Shown: one piece after another, positions 22,796-22,852 of the stretch
How positions within the stretch are numbered: position 1 is the first letter of the stretch
How the letters are laid out: each line of letters starts with the position of its first letter
The notes under the pieces: model-generated
Seen by the model: the letters and a program-made list of their open reading frames with translations, nothing else
The model's database searches: none
What the model was told of the DNA's origin: nothing
Made by a program: the position numbers and the translations under genes
Assembly (NCBI RefSeq): GCF_000485595.1
Contig: NW_014577178.1
Location: 391,836 to 414,687 of the forward strand
Reading direction: 5' to 3'
Length of the DNA stretch: 22,852 nucleotides
Origin: Priapulus caudatus
Lineage: Eukaryota > Priapulida > Priapulimorpha > Priapulimorphida > Priapulidae

Positions 22796-22852
<57 letters not shown>
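22796..22852. repeat. (TC)n microsatellite at the right edge
   Basis: Pure CT dinucleotides to the last base; the tract probably continues outside the window. Together with the (TG)n at the left edge, both window borders lie in simple repeats. Confidence 0.95.

Noticed and set aside
1-22852. tRNA, snRNA or other structured RNA genes
   Set aside because: I looked for A/B-box-like and GTTCGA-type motifs and found only isolated matches without a cloverleaf. A covariance-model scan would be needed to be certain.

Overview
This is eukaryotic nuclear DNA from an invertebrate animal. The genes are split by short AT-rich introns with GT-AG borders. There are many microsatellites, a replication-type histone 3' stem-loop, and extracellular modules (EGF, SUEL-type lectin, TSP1, chitin-binding type 2) that are combined this way in invertebrates. 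I cannot name the phylum or species from the sequence alone.

Layout, all genes on the + strand. (1) 1-1241 is a (TG)n tract plus AT-rich intergenic DNA. (2) 1242-2072 is a single-exon linker histone H1 gene with an H1-box, a TATA box and a canonical histone 3' stem-loop. (3) About 2157-2376 is an inverted-repeat (foldback) element, followed by CpG-richer DNA that leads into a TATA/initiator promoter at 3294-3330. (4) About 3326-20240 is one large gene. I could join one non-coding exon and 27 coding exons with every intron phase agreeing, giving 6528 nt of CDS (ATG 3950, TAG 19364-19366) and 2175 residues. The product is a secreted mosaic protein: signal peptide; three copies of an unrecognised four-cysteine domain, each split by a phase-0 intron at the same point; two calcium-binding-type EGFs between copies 2 and 3; three ephrin-receptor-like (GCC2/GCC3) modules, a PAN-like domain, a SUEL-type lectin domain, four EGFs and an acidic linker; then the same series again (two ephrin-receptor-like, PAN-like, SUEL, four EGFs); a 557-residue glutamine-rich repeat exon; one TSP1 domain; and a short cysteine-rich tail. 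(5) 20240-21380 is intergenic DNA with microsatellites. (6) From 21410 a second secreted-protein gene begins, with a signal peptide and a CBM14 (peritrophin-A) domain; it runs off the right edge. The window ends in a (TC)n tract.

The two secreted-protein genes lie head-to-tail. The large one looks like an extracellular-matrix, adhesive or surface-coat protein (carbohydrate-binding and EGF modules plus a possibly cross-linkable Q-rich segment). The small one looks like a chitin-binding protein. A functional link between them is only inferred.

The points most worth a second look are the unnamed duplicated domain, the block duplication with conserved intron phases (and one intron difference), the hierarchical Q-rich repeat, and a 455-bp hAT-like MITE with a perfect 8-bp target duplication whose end lies 18 nt from a splice acceptor.
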